DNA of 64,000 nt. Origin: Streptomyces sp. MNU76. GTDB lineage: Bacteria; Actinomycetota; Actinomycetes; Streptomycetales; Streptomycetaceae. The stretch spans positions 868,001-932,000 of the forward strand of contig NZ_JAJKLK010000019.1 in NCBI RefSeq assembly GCF_020982545.1. The letters run 5' to 3'. Of the stretch, positions 1 through 9,531 are shown piece by piece; position 1 is the stretch's first letter; each line of letters starts with the position of its first letter. Made by a program: the position numbers and the translations under genes. The notes below the pieces were generated by a model, which was not told where the DNA came from, did not search any database, and saw only the letters and a list, made by a program, of their open reading frames with translations.

Positions 1-76
1 CCGCCGTCACATACATGTTCGATGGGGCCTATGGGCCCCTGCGAGGCAGGAAACGAAAGTCACGAGGGTGGGGGAC

Positions 77-817
77 ATGAAGTCGACGATGTCGCGGGTG
101 GCGGTGGCCGTCTCGGTCGTGGCCACGCTGGGATTGACCGCGGCGTGTGGCGGGGGCGGCGACGAGGACAAGGCGGAGAAGAAGCCGTCGGCCGCGGGCA
201 GCGCCTCGGCAGCCGAGGACGCCAAGAACGGGGAGGACGGCGCCGGGAAGGCCGCGCTGACCGCCGCCCAGCTGAAGGAGGCGGCCCTCGCGAAGGGGGA
301 CGTGAAGGGGTACAAGATCGCCGACATGCCCGCGGAGGACATGCCGGCCGAGACCGTTCCCGCGCAGTCGGCCGCCTGTCAGCCCCTCGCGAACATGTTC
401 TACTTCACCTCCGACCCGCAGGCGAAGGCCCGCGCCGGACGCACGGTCACCTCGGAGGACGAGCTTTCCGCCAGCGTCATCTCCCTCGCCCTGGCCGCGC
501 ACGAGCAGGACGACGCCGAGAAGGTCATGGCCGATCTGCGCAGGGCGACGGAGAGCTGCGACGGGTACGAGCACGTCGGCAACAAGTACAGCGGCATCGA
601 GGCCCTCACCGCTCCCGACCAGGGCGACGAGGCCGTCGCCTACAAGGTGAAGGGCGACATCGAGGGCGCCGAGATCCCGATGTCCTTCACGGTGGTGCGC
701 AGCGGCTCGACACTCATCGGGTTCTACTCGATGAACATGCTCGACGCGGATAAGGCCGAGGTGCCGGACGCGATCCTGGACGCACAGGTCGCGAAGGTGG
801 AGAAGGTCGCCGGCTGA
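77..817 (+). CDS. Secreted lipoprotein of unknown function
   Basis: About 246 residues. The N-terminus has a short basic stretch, a hydrophobic segment and a lipobox (LTAAC) near residue 24, so the protein should be exported, lipidated on Cys and anchored outside the membrane. An Ala/Glu/Lys/Gly-rich linker follows, then a globular domain with several Cys residues. I do not recognise a specific enzyme family; similar actinobacterial lipoproteins are only annotated as hypothetical. The ATG at 77 follows a G-rich ribosome site; a GTG at 68 is the alternative. A strong hairpin lies just downstream. Confidence 0.8.
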   Translation: MKSTMSRVAVAVSVVATLGLTAACGGGGDEDKAEKKPSAAGSASAAEDAKNGEDGAGKAALTAAQLKEAALAKGDVKGYKIADMPAEDMPAETVPAQSAACQPLANMFYFTSDPQAKARAGRTVTSEDELSASVISLALAAHEQDDAEKVMADLRRATESCDGYEHVGNKYSGIEALTAPDQGDEAVAYKVKGDIEGAEIPMSFTVVRSGSTLIGFYSMNMLDADKAEVPDAILDAQVAKVEKVAG

Positions 818-834
818 GCGCCCCCGGCGTGACG

Positions 835-879
835 AAGGGCCCCGCGGAACGGCCGGCTCGGCCGTTCCGCGGGGCCCTT
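835..879. terminator. Perfect 21-bp hairpin, terminator of the lipoprotein gene
   Basis: Arms 835-855 and 859-879 are exact inverted repeats around a 3-nt loop, starting 18 nt after the lipoprotein stop. The stem starts with AA and ends with TT, so it may stop transcription from both sides. Confidence 0.85.
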
Positions 880-1225
880 GGGGTCGGTGATCTGTTCCGC
901 GTCGTGAAGGGGTAACGGGCTCCGTGACCGTCGCGCCCACCTCGGAACAGTTCCGCCGGTCGGCCCCGGGCGTCCCCGGAGCCGGCCGTTCTCTTGAGTG
1001 ACCGGGCTGCTGTCCCCTGCCGTCCGGTCACAACCCTGGAGCGAGGTCCCACGGCGCACGGCACGATCCGGACGCCTCATCGCTCCAGCGGAGCCACGCG
1101 TGGTTCTTTCGGGCCCGCACCTGGCTGGCACGGACACCGACACCAACGAAACGCGTCGTACGGCGGTCACGCGCCGTACGGGTGAGACGACAGGCGTACG
1201 TATGTGCGCCGCCGGCGCGCGCCGG

Positions 1226-1513
1226 TCAGATACGGCCCCGGCACAGCTCCAGCAGGGTCATGGCGAGTGCGGTGCCCGGCTTGCCGAGGGCGTCCCTGTA
1301 GTGGGCCAGGACCTCCATCTCCCGCGACAGGTTCACGCGCCTGCCGCCGGACTCGATCCGTGCCTCCTGGATCACGGCGGAGACCGCCACGCGTTCCTGG
1401 ATCAGGCCGATGATCCGGTCGTCCAGGGCGTCGATGCGTTCCCGGGCACCGGTGATCACACCGGCCGCCTCGGAGGTACGGGCACCGGTCTTCTCGGTGG
1501 AGGTGATGGTCAT
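1226..1513 (-). CDS. Chorismate mutase (AroQ class)
   Basis: A 95-residue all-helical protein of the AroQ fold, which converts chorismate to prephenate, the first committed step to Phe and Tyr. Visible family features are the helix-1 segment RERIDALDDRIIGLIQERV with its catalytic Arg residues, then RRVNLSREMEVLAHYR. The length fits the short monofunctional actinobacterial enzymes (M. tuberculosis Rv0948c type). The ATG at 1513 is preceded by GAGGAG. A 23-codon leader peptide and an attenuator hairpin lie upstream on the same strand, so expression is probably tied to Phe/Tyr supply. Confidence 0.9.
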   Translation of the reverse strand: MTITSTEKTGARTSEAAGVITGARERIDALDDRIIGLIQERVAVSAVIQEARIESGGRRVNLSREMEVLAHYRDALGKPGTALAMTLLELCRGRI

Positions 1514-1572
1514 CCTGGGGCTCCTCGTCGGAAGTCGAACGGACCCCCGGATCGGCAAGACCCGGAAAACGC

Positions 1573-1607
1573 CAGACGCCCCGGACCTTGTCGGCCCGGG
1601 GCGCCTG
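1573..1607 (-). terminator. Attenuator hairpin before chorismate mutase
   Basis: On the minus strand, arms 1607-1596 and 1584-1573 form a 12-bp GC stem with one G-U pair, followed by GTTTTCC. It lies between the leader peptide stop (1629) and the chorismate mutase start (1513). This is the expected position for a ribosome-controlled attenuator. The competing antiterminator fold was not worked out. Confidence 0.7.
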
Positions 1608-1628
1608 GGGAAGTCGCTTGTCAGTTGC

Positions 1629-1700
1629 TCAAGCAGCACGACCATGGCAGCCGGTGGGCCCGGTGCCATAGGTAAAGACAAGAGTCGAGTGCGCGAACAT
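1629..1700 (-). CDS. Leader peptide of the chorismate mutase attenuator (23 aa)
   Basis: A short reading frame that begins MFAHSTLVFTYG and ends with TGA at 1629. The MFAHS start is the one known from Streptomyces trp leader peptides, which are leaderless and control attenuation. Here the Trp run is replaced by Phe and Tyr codons at positions 2, 9 and 11. Two of them, TTT and TAT, are rare in this GC-rich genome, which fits a sensing role for Phe/Tyr-tRNA charging. A CATACT -10-like box lies 7 nt upstream, so transcription probably starts at the ATG. Assignment rests on position, codon choice and the following hairpin. Confidence 0.7.
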   Translation of the reverse strand: MFAHSTLVFTYGTGPTGCHGRAA

Positions 1701-1707
1701 GAGCGCC

Positions 1708-1713
1708 AGTATG
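1708..1713 (-). promoter_or_regulatory. -10 box of the chorismate mutase leader
   Basis: CATACT read on the minus strand, 7 nt before the leader-peptide ATG at 1700. The spacing predicts a leaderless transcript. No clear -35 box is claimed. Confidence 0.45.
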
Positions 1714-1740
1714 CCACGCCCCACCTGGCCCCTGCCGCCC

Positions 1741-1783
1741 GCGCCCCTTCAGGGGCGCGGGGAACTGCGCGACAAGCCACGAC
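1741..1783 (+). repeat. Dispersed intergenic repeat, copy A
   Basis: Contains a small palindrome (CCCCTTCAGGGG) followed by GCGCGGGGAACTGCGCGAC. The same core recurs at 25157-25193 and, reversed, at 63621-63667, with a degenerate copy at 5339-5378. This type of sequence is scattered between genes in Streptomyces chromosomes. Confidence 0.75.
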
Positions 1784-2158
1784 GAATGCGCCGGTCGGCC
1801 ACGAACCGATCCCGGCAGACGCGTGTCCGGAAGTCTGACGCACTCGCGCGTGTCCGGAATCGCGGTGGGCGTGCCGGATGCCCGGGCGAGGGCGGGCCGT
1901 CGGCGGGGCATGGCCGGGGCACGGGCCGTTGGCCGAGGCGTGGACGGGAGGGGAGCAATGGCACCCGGGCGCAGGCGGCGACCGCCTCCCCGCGCCCCAT
2001 CCTTACGCGGCTTCGCCCCACCGTCCCCACCCGACGAGTCCTTCCTCCCGCAAGGGGCGCGGGCGGTCCCCGTCCGAGCCACCGGTGGCCCGCTTCACGA
2101 GCGCCCACCCCGGTAGACTCGGACCACAGACCCCCGCCCCACCGCCGGAAGGCACCCC
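1784..2158. other. Intergenic region upstream of guaA
   Basis: No credible gene. A TAGACT -10-like box lies at 2114-2119, about 40 nt before the guaA start, and is the likely guaA promoter. The rest is GC-rich sequence without a clear repeat. Confidence 0.5.
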
Positions 2159-3741
<1,583 letters not shown>

Positions 3742-3801
3742 CCCCGGCTCAGGGCCCTGCGGGGCTCGGGGCTTCGGGCTCTGTAAGGCTCCGGCAGGGG
3801 C

Positions 3802-4284
3802 TCAGGTCCGCTTGAGGGCGCGCACCGGCTCTCCGGGCTTCCAGACCTGGACGACCAGGTACTTGTCGTCCTCGACGTAGGTCCGTACGACCTCCGTCAA
3901 CTCGGCGCGGAAGAGGTGGAACGGCTCCGGCGGTTCCACCTCTTCGCCGTACGCGGCCTTCTCCGCCGGATCGTCGACCTCGACCGCCCGCCCGCTCACC
4001 CGCACGTCCCCGCCGCCCATCCCCGTGCCCGGCCCCGGGTTGGCCTGCAACGCGAAGCGGGGATCGCGGCGCAGATCGAGCGCCTTGAGCGAGTCGGGCA
4101 TCATCCCCAACCACAGCTCCCCCCGCTTGAACCGGACCTCCAGCCCGGTCGTACGCGGCGACCCGTCCTTGCGCAGGGTGGCGAGGACGTGATGGGTGAA
4201 GGCCCCGAAACGCGCTTCGACGGTCTCGGCGAGCTCAGGTTCGGCGGCGACGAAGGCGCCCCAGTTCGAAAGATTCTCCGGCAT
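3802..4284 (-). CDS. Pyridoxamine 5'-phosphate oxidase-fold protein
   Basis: About 160 residues with the split-barrel pattern of the PNPOx-like flavin or F420-binding family: the N-terminal strand HHVLATLRKDGSPRTT, then the basic RFKRGELWLGMM stretch, and a C-terminal Trp-containing strand. Members reduce or oxidise small substrates with FMN or F420, or bind haem; the substrate here cannot be told. It is convergent with guaA and divergent from the aldolase gene. The start at 4284 (MPENLSNW) is chosen because the family begins there; upstream extensions are low-complexity. Confidence 0.85.
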   Translation of the reverse strand: MPENLSNWGAFVAAEPELAETVEARFGAFTHHVLATLRKDGSPRTTGLEVRFKRGELWLGMMPDSLKALDLRRDPRFALQANPGPGTGMGGGDVRVSGRAVEVDDPAEKAAYGEEVEPPEPFHLFRAELTEVVRTYVEDDKYLVVQVWKPGEPVRALKRT

Positions 4285-4537
4285 ACATCGAGTCTCACCC
4301 GGATACCCGACAACCATTGTCCGGTTACCCCGAGCGACGTACGGCCGACATACGGCCGATGCCCCGGCGCCGCACGGGCGCCGTACGGCGCTGCCCGACC
4401 CGGCCGAGCGGTGCGCCACCTGACGCGCTTCGGTGACTTGCGTAACGGTTGCGCACTCTCTTCACGAGACGGACCTGTTCTCCCTGGGGGACCGACGGTA
4501 ACTTCCGCTTCGTAAAGGAAGTCATTCTGGAGGACAC

Positions 4538-5332
4538 ATGCACGGGCCCACACCGCCCCTGCCTCTACCCACCGACCAGCTCCGGTTCGCCATGCCGCCG
4601 ATGCACGAATCGTTGGAGGACGAGCGACGGCACCGCAAGGAACGGCTGGCCGGGGCCCTGCGGATCTTCGGGCGCATGGGGTTCGAGGAGGGGGTCTCGG
4701 GACACATCACCGCGCGCGACCCGGAGTTCAGCGACTGCTTCTGGGTCAATCCGTTCGGGATGCCCTTCAAGCACGTCACGGTGAGTGACCTGGTCCTCGC
4801 CAACCAGGACGGCCAGGTGATCGAGGGCCGCTACCACGTGAACCAGGCCGCGTTCACCGTCCACGCCCAGGTGCACGCGGCCCGCCCGGACGTCGTCGCC
4901 GTCGCCCACTGTCACTCCGTGCACGGCCGCGCCCTGTCCGCCCTCGGCGAGCTGCTCGACCCGATCACCCAGGAGTCCTGCGCCTTCTACGAGGACCAGG
5001 CGCTCTACGACCACTACACGGGCGTCGCCGTGGACGCGGACGAGGGCCGCCGCATCGCCGCCGTCCTCGGCAGCCGCAAGGCCCTCGTGCTGCGCAACCA
5101 CGGACTGCTGACGGTCGGCGACTCGGTCGACGCGGCGGCCTGGTGGTTCCTGTCCATGGAACGCTCGGCCCAGGTCCAGCTCACCGCGAAGGCGGCAGGC
5201 CGCCCCCTGCTCATCGAACACCGGCTGGCCGTCGCGACACGTGAACAGGCGGGCGGCGACCTGGTGGCGTGGATCAACTACCAGCCGCTGTGGCAGGACA
5301 TCAGCCGCAGCGAGCCGGATCTGCTGAGTTGA
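4538..5332 (+). CDS. Class II aldolase/adducin family protein
   Basis: 264 residues with the class II aldolase fold, typically a zinc-dependent aldolase or epimerase acting on sugar phosphates. Metal-ligand motifs are visible: HCHSVHGR in the middle of the protein and RNHGLLTVG further on; GVSGHITARDP is the conserved N-terminal loop. An FYEDQALYDHYTG segment separates the two His motifs. The ATG at 4538 follows a good GGAGG. The substrate is not predictable from context. A degenerate dispersed repeat follows the stop codon. Confidence 0.88.
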   Translation: MHGPTPPLPLPTDQLRFAMPPMHESLEDERRHRKERLAGALRIFGRMGFEEGVSGHITARDPEFSDCFWVNPFGMPFKHVTVSDLVLANQDGQVIEGRYHVNQAAFTVHAQVHAARPDVVAVAHCHSVHGRALSALGELLDPITQESCAFYEDQALYDHYTGVAVDADEGRRIAAVLGSRKALVLRNHGLLTVGDSVDAAAWWFLSMERSAQVQLTAKAAGRPLLIEHRLAVATREQAGGDLVAWINYQPLWQDISRSEPDLLS

Positions 5333-5338
5333 ACCGCA

Positions 5339-5378
5339 GCACCCCGAAGGGTGCGCCGGGAAACGCGCGACCAGCCAC
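5339..5378 (+). repeat. Degenerate copy of the dispersed repeat
   Basis: A CACCCCGAAGGGTG palindrome followed by GGGAAACGCGCGACCAGCCA, matching the core of copies at 1741, 25157 and 63621 with several changes. Confidence 0.45.
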
Positions 5379-5433
5379 ACAGCCCCCGCCGACGCGTGAC
5401 GGCCTGGTGGGACGGCGATCTCGCGCGTGCCCG

Positions 5434-6372
5434 TCAGAAGCCGCGCAGCACGGCGGCCTTCGTGGCCGCGAACTCCTCGTCCGTGAGGACGCCCCCGCGG
5501 TGCAGCTCCCCGAGTTCGCGGAGCCGACGCAGGAGCGTGTCGTGGTGGTCGGAGAAGCCGGGGCGGTCGGAGGCGTCGGGGCGGTCGGAGACCGACGGCC
5601 GGGCCGCGTCGGCCCCGCCCGGCCGCGCGCCGTCCACGGGGGTGTTCGCGGAGCCGTTCGCCCGTGTCGACGGATGGGGGAGCCGTGCCGTGACCGCCGT
5701 CGCGACGAGCGCCGTGAGCAGGTCGCGCCGCGCACTGCCCCACAGATCGAGGGCGAACGGGTCCCGCTCCGGCGGCAGCTTCGAGAACACGGTCTCGCGC
5801 GTCACGAACCGCAGGAACCCGTCCTCGTAACCGGAGTTGGGCACCCACTCGACCTGCACCAGTTCCCCGATGTCGATGATCCGCGGGCCGGTCGCGCGCT
5901 TGACCCGGTCGGAGGTGTCGTTCCAGTCGATCCGGACCCGCGTCCCGTCGAACGACACCGTGCCGTCACTGGACCGCACCGACACCGGCACGGGCGGACC
6001 GGGCAGGAGGTAGGCCCCGGCGGGCTCCTTCGGCGTCTGCTCCAGCAGCATCGACCGCCGTATCTCGTCGGCCATGTACTCGGCGACGCCCGACCGGTCG
6101 AGATCGACCGTCAGCCGGTACGGGTCGGCCTCGTCCGGCAGCCGCCCGCCCGTGGCCTGCAGCAGCGGATCACTGCCCTCGCGCAGCCGCAGCCGCAGCC
6201 GCCCGCGCTTGCGTTCGGGCTCGTAGACGACACCGGCCACCGCCTCCAGCGGCACCGCGATCTCCCCGTACGTCTGTCGGAACAGCGCCACGGAACGGTG
6301 CAGGCCCGGCGTGATCCGGACCGTGTCGCCGTCGAAGGCCCAGACGCCGTCACGCTGGATGATCTCGGCCAT
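5434..6372 (-). CDS. DUF4429 protein with C-terminal SHOCT domain
   Basis: 312 residues. Two related beta-rich DUF4429 units (about 1-100 and 120-210), each opening with a G(T/V)W/VSFDG-type strand, are followed by a disordered Ala/Ser/Asp linker and a C-terminal SHOCT motif (LLRRLRELGELHRGGVLTDEEF). SHOCT domains are short oligomerisation modules, often found with membrane or stress proteins. No catalytic residues are apparent, and the biological role is unknown. The start at 6372 has an AGGAGG-like ribosome site. Confidence 0.88.
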   Translation of the reverse strand: MAEIIQRDGVWAFDGDTVRITPGLHRSVALFRQTYGEIAVPLEAVAGVVYEPERKRGRLRLRLREGSDPLLQATGGRLPDEADPYRLTVDLDRSGVAEYMADEIRRSMLLEQTPKEPAGAYLLPGPPVPVSVRSSDGTVSFDGTRVRIDWNDTSDRVKRATGPRIIDIGELVQVEWVPNSGYEDGFLRFVTRETVFSKLPPERDPFALDLWGSARRDLLTALVATAVTARLPHPSTRANGSANTPVDGARPGGADAARPSVSDRPDASDRPGFSDHHDTLLRRLRELGELHRGGVLTDEEFAATKAAVLRGF

Positions 6373-6638
6373 AGGAGGATTCTCCCAGCCCGGTCAACAC
6401 GAGCACCCGCACTTCACCCCGCGCCTCCCACGCACGGAGTGGCCCTGCTGAATGCGGGCCGTGTTCCATACGGCACAATTCGCTGTCATCGCAGGGCAGT
6501 TGTACGGCCGCACGGCTGTGGTAGTGAGCGGACGAATGTACGACACCGCGCTACGGCGGTATCGACGCAGCGGTCCCGGCAACGCACGGGCGACTGTCGT
6601 CGCCCTCGTGGCCGGAGCGGTGACAGCAGTGCTGGCAG

Positions 6639-8009
6639 ATGGCAATGACGGTGGCGGCGAATGCCGAAGTACGCGGACGTGGGCGCGGTGGCGCCCGCGG
6701 ACGACGGCGCGGGAAGGCGGACTCGGGCGTGGCGGTGCAGGAGGCGAGAGGGGGCATGGGCGCGGGCGCCCATGAAGGCGGGTGCACGTGCGGGGACTGC
6801 CCGCACGGGGCGCGCGCGGGACACCGGCGCGCGGTCGCCGAGTTCCTGCTGAAGCGGGAGGAGTTCGCGTCCGGGCAGGGGCTGCCGGCGGCGGTCGCGC
6901 ACTCCGCGTCCGCCTCCCGCCAGTGGGTGTCCGACGAACTCACCCAGTCCGCGGCGCTCGTCGCCGAACGCGGCCGGGTCGAGGGCGAGACCTGGCTGGC
7001 CCGCCTGTGGCTGCGCACGGCGATCGTGGTCTGGGCCGCCGTCGTCACCCTCCTCCTCATCCAGTCCCTCACCGCGATCGGCGCGGGCTGGACCTCGGCC
7101 CGCACCGCCGGTCTGCTCGCCGCCCTGCTGGTGGCCGCGGCCCTGACGGGCGCCGGGTATCTCCACCGGGCGCGCGGCGGTGCGCTCGCCCCGGTCATCG
7201 GCGAGGACAACCGTCTCTCCACCTCCCGCGCGGTCGCCGTCGGCTGGGTGCTCCTCGTCGTCTTCGCGGTCCTCGTCCTCGTCGGCCGCCTCGCCGCGGC
7301 CTCCGACCACCGCGAACGCGACGCCCTCATCGCCGGGCTCGACCTCGCCCGCGGCGCCGGCATCGTGACCGTCCTCGCCGTCGTCTGCGGCATCGCCGTC
7401 CTGGTCCGCCGCGTGGTCGGTCTCCGTGTCCTCTCCCAGCGCCTCCAGAAGGTCCGCGCCCACCGCCCCCGCGCCGCCGACCTCCTCACCGACGACTCCG
7501 GCCGCGGTAGCTTCACCGACATCCAGTACGTGATCATCTGCACTGTCGCCCTCACCTTCGCGGCGGTCCGCCTCGCCCGTCGCCCCGACCAACTCCCCGA
7601 CCTTCCCTGGGGCCTGGCCCTCCTCGTCCTCGTCTCCGCGGCCACCTACGTCGCCGGCAAGTACGCCGAGGGCGGCCGCCCCGTCATCCTCTCCGTCGTC
7701 CGCGCCCGAGAGGCCGGCGACCTCGACGCCCCCATCCGCAACGGCGACGACATCGAGATCCGCGGCTCCGGCTTCGTCCCACCCGGCGCCCAGACCGCCG
7801 ACCACCTCTCCCGCATGGTCGTCCGCATCGGCCCCGTCCACGTCCACGTCCCGCTCGTCCCCGTCGTCGGCGGCTTCAGCAACCCCACCGACGCCGTCCT
7901 CACCGCGCCCGTCCCCGTCGACGTCGAACCTGGCAAGATCGAAGTCCAGGTCGTGACGGCGGCGGGCGTGGAGACCAACCGCTACACCATCGAGGTCTCA
8001 GCGGACTGA
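6639..8009 (+). CDS. Polytopic membrane protein with IPT-like C-terminal domain
   Basis: Up to 456 residues. A Gly/Arg-rich N-terminus contains a CTCGDC motif that could bind metal. About six hydrophobic segments follow between roughly residues 125 and 345. The last 110 residues (starting VILSVVRAREAG) look like a beta-sandwich IPT/TIG-type domain: DIEIRGSGF, then EIQV-like strands to the C-terminus. The role is unknown. The start is uncertain, since several ATG/GTG codons lie in the first 60 codons and none has a strong ribosome site. Confidence 0.75.
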   Translation: MAMTVAANAEVRGRGRGGARGRRRGKADSGVAVQEARGGMGAGAHEGGCTCGDCPHGARAGHRRAVAEFLLKREEFASGQGLPAAVAHSASASRQWVSDELTQSAALVAERGRVEGETWLARLWLRTAIVVWAAVVTLLLIQSLTAIGAGWTSARTAGLLAALLVAAALTGAGYLHRARGGALAPVIGEDNRLSTSRAVAVGWVLLVVFAVLVLVGRLAAASDHRERDALIAGLDLARGAGIVTVLAVVCGIAVLVRRVVGLRVLSQRLQKVRAHRPRAADLLTDDSGRGSFTDIQYVIICTVALTFAAVRLARRPDQLPDLPWGLALLVLVSAATYVAGKYAEGGRPVILSVVRAREAGDLDAPIRNGDDIEIRGSGFVPPGAQTADHLSRMVVRIGPVHVHVPLVPVVGGFSNPTDAVLTAPVPVDVEPGKIEVQVVTAAGVETNRYTIEVSAD

Positions 8010-8394
8010 CCGGTTGCCGAGGGGGGACTGACTGACTCAAGGGCGAAGGAGCGGGGCGGGGAGCTCAGGAAGAGCGGGCCGCCGTCCCTCCAGCGGAGGT
8101 GCGGAGGTTCAGAGGCGGGGGCACGGAGGCGCGGGGAGCGGCTCGGCCCCTCGGTCGGTGGTGCGGGGAGCAGGTCGGCCCTCGGATCCGCGGCCCCTCG
8201 GCCGGTGGGCCGGCGGGCCGGCGGAAAGGCTCCGTCGGCGGTGGCGGGGAGCCTCCTGGACGGAGGCCACCCTGCCCTCCCGACAGGCTCTCCGACCCGG
8301 AAAAACACGCCCGAACCATTGAGCACCCCCACCCCTCTGAACGTATCGTCTGTTGAGGGGTCGACGGCACGGCGGACAAGAGGCGGCGCAGACC
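8010..8394. other. Non-coding gap between two membrane-protein genes
   Basis: GC-rich, with short G-rich repeats and a GGCCGGTGGGCCGGCGGGCCGG stretch split over 8198-8222. No gene or clear promoter is supported. Confidence 0.5.
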
Positions 8395-8943
8395 ATGACT
8401 CACGGCATTCGCTCGGACTCCCACACCCCCTACTTCGACGGCGGCCCCGACTGGCGCGACACCGCCACCCGCTACGCCCTCCTGCCCCTACGCCTCTTCC
8501 TCGCCGTCACCTTCATCTACGCCGGCCTGGACAAACTCACCGACAGTGCCTTCCTGGCGGACTCCGGCTCCGGCTCCATCGGCGACATGATGAGCGCCGC
8601 CCGCGACTCCTCCGCCATCCCAGCCATGATCGACATGGCCCTGAACAACCCCGTCGGCTTCGGCTACGCCATCGCCATCGGCGAACTCGCCGTCGGTATC
8701 GGCGCCCTCCTCGGTTTCCTCACCCGCCTCGCCGCCTTCGGCGGAGCCCTGATCTCCCTCAGCCTCTGGCTCACCGTCAGCTGGTCGGCATCTCCGTACT
8801 ACTACGGCAACGACCTCCCCTACCTCATGGCCTGGATCCCGCTGATCCTCGCCGGCGCCCCGGTCCTCTCGGTGGACGCCGCCATCCGTTCCCGACGCCG
8901 GGGCGGCCCCAGCAGGCACCGAGCGGGCGCCGCCTACCACTGA
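8395..8943 (+). CDS. DoxX family membrane protein
   Basis: 182 residues, four transmembrane helices. The first helix carries the DoxX signature (RLFLAVTFIYAGLDKLTD); a loop with NNPVGFGYAIAIGELAVGIGALLGFLTR and a helix SLSLWLTVSWS follow. Members are integral membrane proteins linked to quinone- or thiol-dependent redox systems, but the reaction here is not known. The ATG at 8395 (MTHGIRSDS) is preferred to the upstream in-frame codons because an AGAGG-like site precedes it. Confidence 0.88.
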   Translation: MTHGIRSDSHTPYFDGGPDWRDTATRYALLPLRLFLAVTFIYAGLDKLTDSAFLADSGSGSIGDMMSAARDSSAIPAMIDMALNNPVGFGYAIAIGELAVGIGALLGFLTRLAAFGGALISLSLWLTVSWSASPYYYGNDLPYLMAWIPLILAGAPVLSVDAAIRSRRRGGPSRHRAGAAYH

Positions 8944-9136
8944 GCCCCACGACGCCCCGCCGCACCGGATGAGTGCGGCTGAGGCCGGGCGGAGTCGTCC
9001 GGGGAGCGGGGCTGTGCCTGGCCGCACCGGCTGAACTGTCCGCTGGGGGAGCCGTGCGGTCCGGTTGGGGCCGCGTGAGTCCGAGGAGCCCTGGCTCGCT
9101 CCCCGCCCGCTCCCAGCCGGACCGGCCTTCCTCTCC

Positions 9137-9196
9137 GCCGCGTTCACCCACTCACTGCCGCGTCCATCCACTGTCGGCCGCGTTCATCCACTGTCG
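9137..9196 (+). repeat. Three tandem 20-bp units in a gene-free gap
   Basis: Units at 9137-9156 (diverged), 9157-9176 and 9177-9196 share GCCGCGTYCATCCACTGTCG. They lie in the 270-nt gap 8944-9213, which contains no supported gene. Confidence 0.7.
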
Positions 9197-9213
9197 GTCG
9201 GGCCTCCCTGCTT

Positions 9214-9531
9214 TCAGCCGTCCCTACCTGCTCTAGCCATGCCCGTCCGTGCCCGTCGCCCCGGATGCCCCCGCCGCTCCCGTGGGCCCAGCCGGTGCCC
9301 CGCCCCCGTCGCCCTCGTTGCTCCCGGCCGCCCCGCGCGCCGCCGCCCCCGTATCTCGTGGTCCAGAGAGGCCACTGCCCCCGCGAGACACAGCCCCCCG
9401 ACCACCAGGGGTATCACCACGAACCACGGGGTCTTCCAGGCGCCGCCCGCGTCGCCGAGGTACACGACACCGGCGGCGGTGAGGAAGAGGCCGGCGACGA
9501 GCTTCCCGGGCCGGAACTCATGCCGCAGCAC
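9214..9531 (-). CDS. Small membrane protein downstream of the PspC gene
   Basis: 105 residues with two hydrophobic helices (KLVAGLFLTAAGVVYLGDAG and TPWFVVIPLVVGGLCLAGAV) and a long basic C-terminal tail rich in Arg and Gly. The GTG at 9531 is chosen because GGAGGTGG lies directly upstream. It overlaps the end of the preceding PspC-domain gene by 14 nt, so the two are co-transcribed and probably translationally coupled. It is likely an accessory to the PspC protein; function unknown. Confidence 0.75.
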   Translation of the reverse strand: MLRHEFRPGKLVAGLFLTAAGVVYLGDAGGAWKTPWFVVIPLVVGGLCLAGAVASLDHEIRGRRRAGRPGATRATGAGHRLGPRERRGHPGRRARTGMARAGRDG

